A stretch of DNA of 64,000 bases from WHTI01 sp963756365 (GTDB taxonomy: Bacteria; Actinomycetota; CADDZG01; WHSQ01), in contig CAVWNF010000003.1 of the NCBI GenBank assembly GCA_963756365.1, positions 2,046,001 to 2,110,000 of the forward strand. Direction: 5' to 3'. A program made the position numbers and the translations under genes. Positions 9,289 to 17,682 of the stretch are shown here, one piece after another (positions within the stretch are counted from its first letter, which is position 1; each line of letters opens with the position of its first letter). The notes beneath the pieces are model-generated. The model did not search any database and was not told the DNA's origin. It worked only from the letters and a program-made list of their open reading frames with translations.

Positions 9289-10689
9289 TCACGTGGGGTC
9301 ATCCTCGGCGATGTTCTCTGGGGACTTGATCCGGTCCCCTTTGCCCTCGATCACCCGGGCCGGCACACCGACCGCAAGGGCGCCGTCCGGCACGTCGTCC
9401 CTAACCACGGAACCGGCCCCCGTTGCCGCTCCCTTGCCGATCCGAACCGGAGCCACAAGCATCGTGTCCGAAGAGATGTACGCGCCGTCTTCGATGATCG
9501 TCTCGTTCTTGTTCACGCCGTCCCAGTTGCAGGTGATCGTGCCGGCGCCGACATTCACGTTCGCACCGATCGTTGCGTCGCCGAGATAGGCAAGATGGTT
9601 CGCCTTCGAGTCTTTGCCGATGACGGTCTTCTTCGTCTCAACGAAGGTGCCTAGGTGTGCGCCCTCTTTCAACTCGGTGCCGGGACGCAGCGACGCATAG
9701 GGGCCGACCGAGGTGCGAGGCCCGAGCACGGCAGACCTGACCACCGAGTAAGTGACCACCGAATCTGGACCGATCACCGAGTCGATGATCCGCGTCCCCG
9801 GGCCAACCTCGGCGCCGGTAGCGATAACGGTCGACCCCTCGAGGAAGGTGTTGGGGAGGATGGTCACGTCCTGCTCCAGCACGACGGTGGAGTCGATGTA
9901 GGTCGTAGCCGGGTCAACGATCGTCACGCCTTCACGCATCCAGTGCGAGCAGGTGGCGGAGCGTAAGGCTCGTCCTACCTCGCTCAGCTGAGCACGGTCG
10001 TTCACGCCAGAGACCTCGGTCGCGTCGGTCTTGTGGGCGATGACCACAGAGCCCTCCTCGCGCATCAATCCGATGACATCCGTGACATAGAACTCGCCCT
10101 GGGAGTTGGTGTCGTCCAGTGCCGGAAGCAACCGCGTTAAGGCGACACCATCGAACACATAGACGCCGCTATTTATCTCGGTGATCGCGAGCTCGTCCTC
10201 AGTGGCGTCGCGGTGCTCGACGATCTTCGCTACCCGATCGCCGTCCCTCACCACTCGCCCGTATCCCGCAGGATCGTCAACCTCGGCGGTCAACATCGTG
10301 GCGGCCGCGCCGGATGATTCATGGAGCTCGACCATCGATGACAACGTCGCACTAGATAGCAACGGAGCATCGCCGGGGACCACGAGCACCGCGCCATCCA
10401 GTTGGATGGTGTCGAGAGCGATCCTCACCGCGTCCCCGGTTCCGCGGGGTGGATCCTGGACCACGTAATCCAGGTCCCCGAAGCCGGCGGCCTCGATGGC
10501 TCCCTTGATCTCGTCGAGTCTCTTGGAGGCCACGACCACCGTGCGATCGGCTCCGAGGGGGGCGAGGGCGGCGAGAACGTGGCCCACCAGAGGTCTTCCA
10601 CCCACCCGATGGAGCACTTTGGGAAGCCCTGAACGGAGCCGCTTGCCCTCTCCCGCGGCAAGGACTATCGCCGTTCTAGTGTCGGTCAC
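9289..10689 (-). CDS. glmU: Bifunctional GlmU (N-acetylglucosamine-1-P uridyltransferase / acetyltransferase)
   Basis: Makes UDP-GlcNAc for peptidoglycan in two steps. The N-terminal pyrophosphorylase (about 1-230) shows AIVLAAGEGKRLRSGLPKVL, QDPPRGTGDAVR and VPGDAPLL. The C-terminal left-handed beta-helix acetyltransferase (about 250-440) shows TSVGPYASLRPGTELKEGAH, FVETKKTVIGKDSKANHLAY and NVGAGTITCNWDGVNKNETI. A GTG at 10689 with GGGAGGAC just upstream is preferred over an in-frame TTG at 10710, which would add MQREGGR. Length 466 residues. tRNA-Gln lies immediately upstream on the same strand. Confidence 0.97.
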   Translation of the reverse strand: MTDTRTAIVLAAGEGKRLRSGLPKVLHRVGGRPLVGHVLAALAPLGADRTVVVASKRLDEIKGAIEAAGFGDLDYVVQDPPRGTGDAVRIALDTIQLDGAVLVVPGDAPLLSSATLSSMVELHESSGAAATMLTAEVDDPAGYGRVVRDGDRVAKIVEHRDATEDELAITEINSGVYVFDGVALTRLLPALDDTNSQGEFYVTDVIGLMREEGSVVIAHKTDATEVSGVNDRAQLSEVGRALRSATCSHWMREGVTIVDPATTYIDSTVVLEQDVTILPNTFLEGSTVIATGAEVGPGTRIIDSVIGPDSVVTYSVVRSAVLGPRTSVGPYASLRPGTELKEGAHLGTFVETKKTVIGKDSKANHLAYLGDATIGANVNVGAGTITCNWDGVNKNETIIEDGAYISSDTMLVAPVRIGKGAATGAGSVVRDDVPDGALAVGVPARVIEGKGDRIKSPENIAEDDPT

Positions 10690-10711
10690 CCGTCCTCCCT
10701 CTCGCTGCAAG

Positions 10712-10783
10712 CTGCCCCGCCAGGATTCGAACCTGGACTTAGGGAACCAAAATCCCTCGGGCTGCCAATTACCCTACGGGGCA
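10712..10783 (-). tRNA. tRNA-Gln (anticodon TTG)
   Basis: 72-nt cloverleaf: acceptor stem TGCCCCG/CGGGGCA, anticodon stem AGGGA/TCCCT with loop TTTTGGT (anticodon TTG), T-arm with GGTTCGAATCC and discriminator G. CCA is not encoded. It lies between ispE and glmU on the same strand. Confidence 0.95.
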
Positions 10784-10796
10784 GAGAACTTCTGGA

Positions 10797-11696
10797 TCAT
10801 GAGTCTAGGCGTTCGATACAGGTCGGCCGGGAACTTACGACCACCGTCTCATCGAAGCTGCCACCTACCTCAGCGGCCATCTCCTCTGCATGCGCTTCAT
10901 CTCGAGCCACGCCATAGATCGTCGGTCCACTCCCAGACAACGCTGCTCCTAGGGCGCCTGCCTCGATCATCGCAAGTTTCTTCTCCGCCAACTCCGGCAT
11001 CAGGGTGAACGCGGGCGGCTCGAGGTCGTTGCGGATGAGGCGGGCGGCCTCCTCGGTGTCACCTTCTCCTAAAGCGAGAACGAGGGGAGCGCTGCCCATC
11101 CCTGGCCCGGAGAGTCCCTCCCTCCAGATTCCGTAGACAGCCGCGGTGGAGAGCGGCTTAGAGGTGATCCCTAGCACGAACCACATCGTCGCCGGGGCCG
11201 GTATGCGCGTCAGCTTCTCGCCCTTCCCAGACCCGAGAACGGTGCCTCCCCCGATGCAATAGGGGATGTCCGCACCGATGCCGCCCGCGAGCGCGAGGAG
11301 CCGGGGGGCATCGTGCCCGGCCCCCCAGAGTTCGTTGAGCAAGACCAGGACCCCGGCCGCATTGCCGCTCCCGCCACCAAGTCCCGCCGAGATCGGGATC
11401 CGTTTCTTGATCTCTATCGCGATCCCAGGATTGATCGCTCCGAGTTTCAGCAACGCATCCGCCGAGAGGCGAACGAGGTTGTCTTTGGGTTCTGGGATCT
11501 CACCTTCGATGCCGTCGAGCGCCATCGACACCTCCACCGACTTCGTTTCGGTCGGCGTGATCGTGATGTCGTCGCCGAGACCTATCCCGTGGAACACGGT
11601 CTCGATCTCGTGGAACCCGTCTTTCCTACGGCCCAAGACGCGGAGGAAGAGATTGATCTTGGCGTTTGTTCGGAACCTGATCACTGTTCGGTCCAA
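10797..11696 (-). CDS. ispE: 4-diphosphocytidyl-2-C-methyl-D-erythritol kinase
   Basis: GHMP kinase of the MEP isoprenoid pathway; phosphorylates CDP-methylerythritol. 299 residues. The N-terminal part has the substrate motif TNAKINLFLRVLGRRKDGFH, the ATP loop is PISAGLGGGSGNAAG near residue 105, and GAALSGSGPTIYGV is the third GHMP motif. Its start overlaps the 3' end of rsmA by 16 bases, so the two are translationally linked. The ispE-rsmA-tatD order is typical of Actinobacteria. Confidence 0.95.
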   Translation of the reverse strand: MDRTVIRFRTNAKINLFLRVLGRRKDGFHEIETVFHGIGLGDDITITPTETKSVEVSMALDGIEGEIPEPKDNLVRLSADALLKLGAINPGIAIEIKKRIPISAGLGGGSGNAAGVLVLLNELWGAGHDAPRLLALAGGIGADIPYCIGGGTVLGSGKGEKLTRIPAPATMWFVLGITSKPLSTAAVYGIWREGLSGPGMGSAPLVLALGEGDTEEAARLIRNDLEPPAFTLMPELAEKKLAMIEAGALGAALSGSGPTIYGVARDEAHAEEMAAEVGGSFDETVVVSSRPTCIERLDS

Positions 11697-12505
11697 CTCT
11701 GGGCCAGGGCGAGGAAACCCTCGAGGGGGATCGTCTCAGCGCGCGCCCCCGGGTCTAGCCCTGCCTCGGTGATCCAGCGGTGAGCTGTTTCGCCATCTGC
11801 CACAAGGCTGGAAAGCGTATTCCTCAACGTCTTCCTCCTCTGAGCGAAACCTGCCCGGACGATCTGCTGAAAGCGCGCGTACTCAGCTTCGGGTCGAGGA
11901 TCCCGTCTCACTATCGAAACGAGCACCGAGTCCACGTTGGGCACCGGCCAGAAGACATTGCGTGAGATCCGGGCAGCGACGCGTGCATCCGCAAAATAGC
12001 TCACGATCACGCTGGCCGATCCGTATGCCTTGCTTCCCGGCCCCGCTGCCATCCGCTCACCCACCTCGCGCTGCGTCATCACAGTTAGGGAGTCGATCTG
12101 CGGAGCTTCCTCAAGGGCCCTGATCACCAGGGGGGCTGCGATGTTGTACGGAAGGTTGCCTACGAGGCTGTTCACGTGGAGAGAGGCAAGCTCGATGGTC
12201 ATCGCATCTGCGGCCACAACCTTGACGTTGTCCATCTCCCCCACCACCTCGCGAAGGATCGGGATGACGCGCTCGTCGATCTCGACCGCGGTGACACTCC
12301 GGGCCACCGCCGCCAGCCCCGCGGTGAGTGACCCTGCGCCGGCTCCGAACTCGAGAACGTCGTCTTCCGGGCCGATCCCGGCGACAGCAACTATCTTCTT
12401 GATCGTGTTGGGGTCGATGACGAAGTTCTGGCCGAGGGACTTGGTGGGTCTCGCTCCGTGCTTGGCAAATAGTTCACCGAGTCGGCCCGCCCCCGGGATT
12501 GTCAC
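11681..12505 (-). CDS. rsmA: 16S rRNA dimethyladenosine transferase RsmA/KsgA
   Basis: Dimethylates two adjacent adenosines near the 3' end of 16S rRNA late in 30S assembly. 274 residues. Motifs: TKSLGQNFVIDPNTIKKIV, the SAM-binding VLEFGAGAGSLTAGL, the catalytic NLPYNIAAPLVIRAL and FWPVPNVDSVLV. The GTG at 12505 overlaps the tatD stop (GTGA). The frame stays open about 290 bases further upstream, but that part runs through tatD and is not conserved. It precedes ispE. Confidence 0.95.
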   Translation of the reverse strand: MTIPGAGRLGELFAKHGARPTKSLGQNFVIDPNTIKKIVAVAGIGPEDDVLEFGAGAGSLTAGLAAVARSVTAVEIDERVIPILREVVGEMDNVKVVAADAMTIELASLHVNSLVGNLPYNIAAPLVIRALEEAPQIDSLTVMTQREVGERMAAGPGSKAYGSASVIVSYFADARVAARISRNVFWPVPNVDSVLVSIVRRDPRPEAEYARFQQIVRAGFAQRRKTLRNTLSSLVADGETAHRWITEAGLDPGARAETIPLEGFLALAQSWTEQ

Positions 12506-13245
12506 GCATCCAGCCCGTAGAACCGCAGCGCTGTGGCGGTCGTGTGCGCGGCAAGCGCACTGGGATCCTCGCCCCGCACGGCCGCTATAGCGGCGCCAAC
12601 GAAGCGGACGAACGAGGGCCGGTTGCGCTCTCCGCGTCTCGGCTCGGGGGTGAGGTAAGGCGAATCGGTCTCGACCATGAACCTGCCTTCGGGCACCTTG
12701 CGAACCGCCTTGTTCGACCAGGTGTCTCCTGCGAACGAGACGTGTGCCCCCATCTCGAGAGCGCGCTCGAGCTCGGGGATCTTGCCTTGCCAACAATGGA
12801 ACACGGTGCGCTCCGGTGGCCCGAGTTCACTCAAGATGTCGAGGGCCTGAGTAGTGGATCTTCTCGTGTGGATCACCAATGCCTTGTCGAACTGCTTCGC
12901 CAGTTCGACGTGATCTCTGAACGCACCCTCCTGGATCTTCGGGTCGACCATGTCCCAGTAGTTGTCCAACCCGGTTTCCCCGACGGCCACAACGCGCTCC
13001 TCGGCAAGGAGAGCCTCGATCGCCGAGGACGCCTCAGGCCCCCATCCGTCGGCTGAGTTCGGATGCACCCCTGCGCTGCAATGGAGGTCATGGGTAGTTG
13101 CGATCTCGAGAGCGCGAGTGCTCGAAGGAACCTCGATGCCGATCGCCACCATCCGAACCCCGAAACTACGAGCGTCTGCGACGACCTCGTCGAGCGAGGC
13201 TTCCTCTTCGACCAGGTGAAGGTGACAGTGAGTGTCGAACCACAC
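12502..13245 (-). CDS. tatD: TatD-family metal-dependent deoxyribonuclease
   Basis: 247-residue TIM-barrel hydrolase of the TatD/YcfH family, likely a 3'-5' exonuclease. The metal ligands are seen as DTHCHLHL at residues 4-11, AGVHPN near 60, VGETGLDNYW near 90, VIHTRR, FHCWQGK and MVETDSPYLTPEP. It lies 5 bases downstream of the metG stop and overlaps rsmA by 4 bases, so metG-tatD-rsmA-ispE form a compact operon. The mycobacterial rpfB gene found next to tatD is absent here. Confidence 0.93.
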   Translation of the reverse strand: MWFDTHCHLHLVEEEASLDEVVADARSFGVRMVAIGIEVPSSTRALEIATTHDLHCSAGVHPNSADGWGPEASSAIEALLAEERVVAVGETGLDNYWDMVDPKIQEGAFRDHVELAKQFDKALVIHTRRSTTQALDILSELGPPERTVFHCWQGKIPELERALEMGAHVSFAGDTWSNKAVRKVPEGRFMVETDSPYLTPEPRRGERNRPSFVRFVGAAIAAVRGEDPSALAAHTTATALRFYGLDA

Positions 13246-13250
13246 GAGAT

Positions 13251-14843
13251 TCAGTCTTCGGCTTCGGTCCGCGCGTCCAGTCGCGGGAAGAGAGGTTCAC
13301 CGATCCGAACGACGGCGCCCTCGGGGAGGAGACCCCATCTGCCCTCGTCGCCCAGCGTCTTGGTCGCGACCTTGCCTTCGAGTCCTAGCCGGGACCACAG
13401 TTCCTCTGCAGCGCGCGGGATTATCGGGTACAGCATCAAGGACATGAGCCGCAGGGCATCTGACAGTTGGTACAGCACGACCTCAAGGCGACGGCGCTGA
13501 TCGGGGTCCTTGGCGAGGACCCACGGAGTCACTTCTTCCACGTACGCGTTCGCCCTGCGTACGAACGCCCACGCTTCCTTGAGCGCTTCATGCGGCGCGA
13601 TCTCGTCCATCGCCCGCGCCATGCCTTCGAACGCCGCCTCTTGAACCTCGATCAGCGACTGTTCGGGGAACGTCATCTCGACCTCTTGAGGGATCGCTGG
13701 GATCCGGCCGTCGAGGTACCTGGTGACCATGTTCAGAACTCGGGATGCGAGATTGCCGAAGTCGTTCGCTAGGTCAGAGTTGTAGCGAGCGACCATCGCC
13801 TCCCACGAGAACTCGCCATCGAGTCCGAAGGAGATATCGCGCATGAAGTAGTAGCGATATCCGTCCGAGCCGAACGTCTCGATCAGATCGTGAGGGGAGA
13901 TCCCGGTGAGCGTCGACTTCGACATCTTCTCGCCCCCGACCTGAAGGTAACCGTGAGCGAACACGGTCTTCGGAAGAGGCATGTCGAGGGCCATGAGCAT
14001 CGCGGGCCAGATCACCGCGTGGAACCACAGGATGTCCTTGCCGATGAAGTGGATGTCCGCGGGCCATGTCCTGGCGAAGCGGTCCTCGTCCGAACCGAAC
14101 CCAGCCGCGGTGATGTAGTTCTGCAGCGCATCGACCCAGACATAGATCACGTGCTTCGGGTCCCACGGGATCGGAACACCCCAGTCGAAGCTCACTCGCG
14201 AGATCGAGAGGTCGTCCAAACCACCCTTGACCTTCCCGATCACTTCGTTGCGACGCGACTCCGGCAGGACCGAGGTGGGTACGTCGTTCCACAACTGGAG
14301 AAGGCGCTCCGAATAGTTCGAGAGGCGGAAGAAGTAGTTCTCCTCCTTCACGACCTCAGGGACCCGATCGTGAAGGGGGCATCTCCCGTCTACCAGCTGA
14401 TCCGGCTGCTTGAACTCCTCGCAACCGATGCAGTAAAGGCCCTCATACGCCCCGAGGTAGATCTCGCCCTTGTCGTAGAGGGCCTGGACGAACTCCTGCA
14501 CGGGGCCCTCGTGTCGAGGTTCCGTGGTGCGGATGAAATCGTCGTTCGAGATATCGAGAGCGGCCCATACCTCGGTCCATCGAGGGACGATCTGGTCCGT
14601 CCACTCCTGAGGGGAAAGCCCCTTCGCCTGCGCCGTCTGGAGAACCTTTTGTCCGTGTTCGTCGGTTCCGGTGAGGAAGAACACCTCATGGCCCTGCGAT
14701 CTGCGGTAGCGGGCGACGAAGTCGGTAGCGACGGTCGTGTAGGCGTGCCCCAGGTGGGGGACGTCGTTCACGTAGTAGATGGGTGTCGTGAGGTAGATGG
14801 AATTTTTTCTCAACTGCCAGTTATCTCCAGGTTTCTCGGGCAT
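13251..14843 (-). CDS. metG: Methionyl-tRNA synthetase
   Basis: Class I aminoacyl-tRNA synthetase of about 530 residues without the C-terminal tRNA-binding extension. The HIGH motif appears as YVNDVPHLGHAYTT, the zinc-knuckle region as GLYCIGCEEF followed by GRCPLH, and the KMSKS loop as GEKMSKSTLTG. The anticodon-binding helical domain covers about residues 370-510. The ATG at 14843 (MPEKPGDNWQLRKNSIYLTT) is preferred; the frame stays open to a GTG at 14966, but that would add 41 unconserved residues. Divergent from the AbrB-type gene. Confidence 0.95.
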   Translation of the reverse strand: MPEKPGDNWQLRKNSIYLTTPIYYVNDVPHLGHAYTTVATDFVARYRRSQGHEVFFLTGTDEHGQKVLQTAQAKGLSPQEWTDQIVPRWTEVWAALDISNDDFIRTTEPRHEGPVQEFVQALYDKGEIYLGAYEGLYCIGCEEFKQPDQLVDGRCPLHDRVPEVVKEENYFFRLSNYSERLLQLWNDVPTSVLPESRRNEVIGKVKGGLDDLSISRVSFDWGVPIPWDPKHVIYVWVDALQNYITAAGFGSDEDRFARTWPADIHFIGKDILWFHAVIWPAMLMALDMPLPKTVFAHGYLQVGGEKMSKSTLTGISPHDLIETFGSDGYRYYFMRDISFGLDGEFSWEAMVARYNSDLANDFGNLASRVLNMVTRYLDGRIPAIPQEVEMTFPEQSLIEVQEAAFEGMARAMDEIAPHEALKEAWAFVRRANAYVEEVTPWVLAKDPDQRRRLEVVLYQLSDALRLMSLMLYPIIPRAAEELWSRLGLEGKVATKTLGDEGRWGLLPEGAVVRIGEPLFPRLDARTEAED

Positions 14844-15014
14844 AATGGGGGATGAAGCACCGTCCACGGAACGATCCTTGGTCTGTGCCTGAACTTTGCG
14901 TGTGCGTACCGTATGTCCTGTTGGGGCGTCCCATGGTGGTCGGATGATTGACTGCCTTGCTTCCACGGGCTTACAGTCGCCCTACATTACGTGTGGCCAG
15001 GGGAGGCCTGTTCG

Positions 15015-15302
15015 ATGAAGTCTACCGGCGTCGTCAGGAAGATCGACGAGCTCGGGCGGATAGTTCTACCGTCTGAGATCCGACGCGTCTTCGGCATCCA
15101 TGAGGGAGACGAGCTCGACATCTCCGTGGATGGAGAGAGAGTGATCCTCGAGAAGCGCACGGACGTATGCCTATTCTGCGCCGCAGAGAACCCCACGATT
15201 GACTACCGGGGCCGCAAGGTCTGCGACACCTGTGCCGGGGAACTGGGGCGGCTCGGAAAGACCGAGATCCGTCTGCCCGAAGACAGCACCGTTCAGTCCT
15301 GA
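15015..15302 (+). CDS. AbrB/SpoVT-type regulator with C-terminal zinc ribbon
   Basis: 95-residue predicted DNA-binding protein. Residues 1-48 are a swapped-hairpin AbrB domain (MKSTGVVRKIDELGRIVLPS, EIRRVFGIHEGDELDISVDG), very close in pattern to Bacillus AbrB. Residues 55-80 carry two CxxC pairs (CLFC and CDTC) typical of a zinc ribbon. The start at 15015 is set by GGGGAGG 8 bases upstream; an in-frame GTG at 14991 is less likely. It is the only plus-strand gene in the first 17 kb and is transcribed away from metG. Its targets are unknown; AbrB proteins are usually transition-state repressors. Confidence 0.88.
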   Translation: MKSTGVVRKIDELGRIVLPSEIRRVFGIHEGDELDISVDGERVILEKRTDVCLFCAAENPTIDYRGRKVCDTCAGELGRLGKTEIRLPEDSTVQS

Positions 15303-15306
15303 GCGA

Positions 15307-16146
15307 TCAGTCCTGATCGGTAGCGATCAACGCGTCGAACACGGCCCGTTTAGGTACTTTCGCATCGCGCGCTACCTGCTGAAGAGCATCCTTCCGGTCA
15401 ACGCCGTTATCCATCAATGCCCGCGCCCTCCGGGCTAGCTCCTCGGGCTCCACCTCTGGCCGATGGTCGTGGACCGCTCCGGATACGAGCAGAACGATCT
15501 CTCCTCGAGGTGGAACCTCGCGCACTCCGGCCAGCAGTTGAGCGAGGGTTCCTCGGCGCACCTCTTCGTGCAACTTCGTGAGCTCGCGCGCCAGCGCTGC
15601 CGGGCGCTCCCCCAACAGTTCCACTAGGTCTTCGAGGCAGGCCTCGATCCTGTGCGGTGACTCGTAGATGACGATCGTGCGGCGCTCGTCCGCCAACTCC
15701 TCGATCCTCCTCCGGCGATCCCCCTGCTTGCGGGGGAAGAATCCCTCGAACGAGAACCGCCCGGGCGGCAACCCAGAGATGGCGAGCGCAGCGACCGCGG
15801 CCGATGGACCGGGTACCACCTCGACCACTAAGCCTTCATCTGCACACTGCTTGACGAGCCTGTACCCCGGGTCGGAGAGACCGGGCATACCCGCGTCGGA
15901 AACCAACACGACCGTCGCTCCCTGCTGGATGCGCTCGAAGAGCCCCGCTGCTTGTCGGCGTTCGTTCCCCTCGTGATAGACGACGAGATCCTTTGCCTTG
16001 ATCCCGAAGTGAGTGAGTAACTTGCGGGTCCGGCGGGTGTCCTCACACGCGATCACGGTCGCCTCCCGCAGCGTCCTCTCGGCACGCGGAGAGAGGTCCT
16101 CGAGGTTGCCGATGGGCGTCCCACACAGGATCAGCCGACCAGTCAT
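15307..16146 (-). CDS. rsmI: 16S rRNA 2'-O-ribose C1402 methyltransferase RsmI
   Basis: SAM-dependent tetrapyrrole-methylase-fold enzyme of 279 residues. Motifs: GRLILCGTPIGNLEDLSPRA at the N-terminus, ACEDTRRTRKLLTHFGI, VSDAGMPGLSDPGYRLV, EVVPGPSAAVAALAISGLP, FEGFFPRKQGDR and IYESPHRI. The ATG at 16146 overlaps the stop of the upstream membrane-protein gene (ATGA). The frame is open further upstream into that gene, which is rejected as a start region. The C-terminus has the short RsmI helical domain (VDRKDALQQVARDAKVPKRA). Confidence 0.95.
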   Translation of the reverse strand: MTGRLILCGTPIGNLEDLSPRAERTLREATVIACEDTRRTRKLLTHFGIKAKDLVVYHEGNERRQAAGLFERIQQGATVVLVSDAGMPGLSDPGYRLVKQCADEGLVVEVVPGPSAAVAALAISGLPPGRFSFEGFFPRKQGDRRRRIEELADERRTIVIYESPHRIEACLEDLVELLGERPAALARELTKLHEEVRRGTLAQLLAGVREVPPRGEIVLLVSGAVHDHRPEVEPEELARRARALMDNGVDRKDALQQVARDAKVPKRAVFDALIATDQD

Positions 16147-17666
16147 CTGGGTCTCCAAGGCTCGAAGGTGTATCGCAGCGTAGTTGCAAGGAAACCTCGC
16201 CACGACAGATCGTCGTCGGTGACACTCTCGCCTGCGAAGAACCGACGCACCGCTCCAGTCGTCGCGGGGTCGTTCAGCGCCCCGACGTGATCGCTGAACG
16301 CCACCACGTTCGCGTGGCCCTCGTGGCGCCAATCGCCCGACAACCAGACCGAGTCCGCGATGGCCCACACCGACAGACGTGGATATCGCGGCTCCTCTGG
16401 GACGAAGACGTCCAGGTTGGTCGGTGACGCCCCTGCGTCCACATCGTAGGCAGGTAGTCCGCTCACATCGAGTAGCACCGAGAACGCTCTCGCCAGGTCT
16501 CCTCCAACACTCCCCGCAGCTGGATCTCCTGCCTTCGGAACCGCTACCGGAGGGCCGTAGGCCGGTGGGGGCGACACGACTGCGGCTGCCTCCGGAGTCG
16601 CAAGGTCCAAGAGGGCACCTAGGTCCAAGATCTGCGAAGCCTGCGAGTGCCCGAGCACTAGGCGCCTCGGCGGCGGCTCCGACTGGGCGATCTGACTGGA
16701 AACCAACCTTGCGATCCCCCTCAAGCTCCGCCTGGTGTCGTTCGCGTCATATGGCTGTCCCCGCCCGACATACGAGAGGAGTGATGTCTGCTCGACCGGG
16801 ATCCCGACCGCGGTGGGATCGAAGCCGGATAGCGACCCGGTCTCCGAGGTGGAATCCGCTCCACCCAATAGGAACAGGCGCCCGCTGACCTCCGCCGCCG
16901 GTTCAGGTGAGCGAAGCGTTCGGTCCAAGGACGCGTCGATGAACAAGGCCCCGAACAGAAGAGCGGTTGCTGCTAGCACGAACCATCGACGTTCTCCGTG
17001 AGGAGTGAGTGCTCGCTGCCTCCAGCCCAAGATGGTGACGGCATGGATGGGACCCATCAGAACGATGAACGCGGCCGCAACCCACCTTGAGCGATCGTTG
17101 AGTATCGCCAGCACCGCACTCGAGCCCGCCACCAGGTATCCATACGCGAGAACCGAAGACAAGCCGGGCGTGCTCCGTGGGTGATCGGTGAACATCGATG
17201 TCATCCGCCCGGCCAGCCAGACGGTCGCAAGCACTCCGATCGCTGCCGCGACGTACCCGAACGGGGCGTACCGCGTTGCAACCGTGATGAAGAACAGGGC
17301 GGCAGAAGGAGCCATGACCAAGACTGCGGTCCCGACGAGCCGGAAGCCCTTGATGAGATAGCTACGGAACGGGAGTCTGTCGTCCTCGCTCAACCACACC
17401 GTTGCCGCGATGACAGCGCCGCGCCCCAAGATCGAAACGAGCATCAAGACCGCGAACCACATCCATCCGGGAGCGAACGCGACGGATTGTTTCAGGTCGA
17501 AGAAGACATCCATCGGGAAGGCCGCTCCTGCTGCTGCCCCGCTTCCTCCCCCGGGCATCATGCCCATGCCGTTGAGGATGGCGAATAGCGTCCCCTCGAT
17601 CACCACCGGCACGAGGGCGGCAGGATGACGACGCATCGAATCGAGGCCGGCCGTGAGGGTCCGCAC
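16143..17666 (-). CDS. Membrane protein with C-terminal alpha/beta-hydrolase-like domain
   Basis: About 507 residues, not a named family to me. The first 260 residues contain around six hydrophobic segments (examples near HPAALVPVVIEGTLFAIL, MWFAVLMLVSILGRGAVIAA, GYVAAAIGVLATVWLAG). Another segment is at FVLAATALLFGALFI, and an extracytoplasmic part follows. That part has VLGHSQASQI, resembling a serine-hydrolase nucleophile elbow (GHSQA), with a late Asp (SGDWRHEGHANVVAFSDHVG) and His, which could complete a triad. The start is uncertain: GTG at 17666 or ATG at 17636; neither has a clear ribosome-binding site. It is divergent from the mannosyltransferase gene and coupled to rsmI. The function and triad are inferences. 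Confidence 0.6.
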   Translation of the reverse strand: MRTLTAGLDSMRRHPAALVPVVIEGTLFAILNGMGMMPGGGSGAAAGAAFPMDVFFDLKQSVAFAPGWMWFAVLMLVSILGRGAVIAATVWLSEDDRLPFRSYLIKGFRLVGTAVLVMAPSAALFFITVATRYAPFGYVAAAIGVLATVWLAGRMTSMFTDHPRSTPGLSSVLAYGYLVAGSSAVLAILNDRSRWVAAAFIVLMGPIHAVTILGWRQRALTPHGERRWFVLAATALLFGALFIDASLDRTLRSPEPAAEVSGRLFLLGGADSTSETGSLSGFDPTAVGIPVEQTSLLSYVGRGQPYDANDTRRSLRGIARLVSSQIAQSEPPPRRLVLGHSQASQILDLGALLDLATPEAAAVVSPPPAYGPPVAVPKAGDPAAGSVGGDLARAFSVLLDVSGLPAYDVDAGASPTNLDVFVPEEPRYPRLSVWAIADSVWLSGDWRHEGHANVVAFSDHVGALNDPATTGAVRRFFAGESVTDDDLSWRGFLATTLRYTFEPWRPR

Positions 17667-17682
17667 CGCGAGGAGACTAACT

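Noticed and set aside
12506..12796. N-terminal extension of rsmA
   Set aside because: Arg-rich translation of the tatD gene in another frame; the GTG at 12505 gives the family N-terminus and overlaps the tatD stop.
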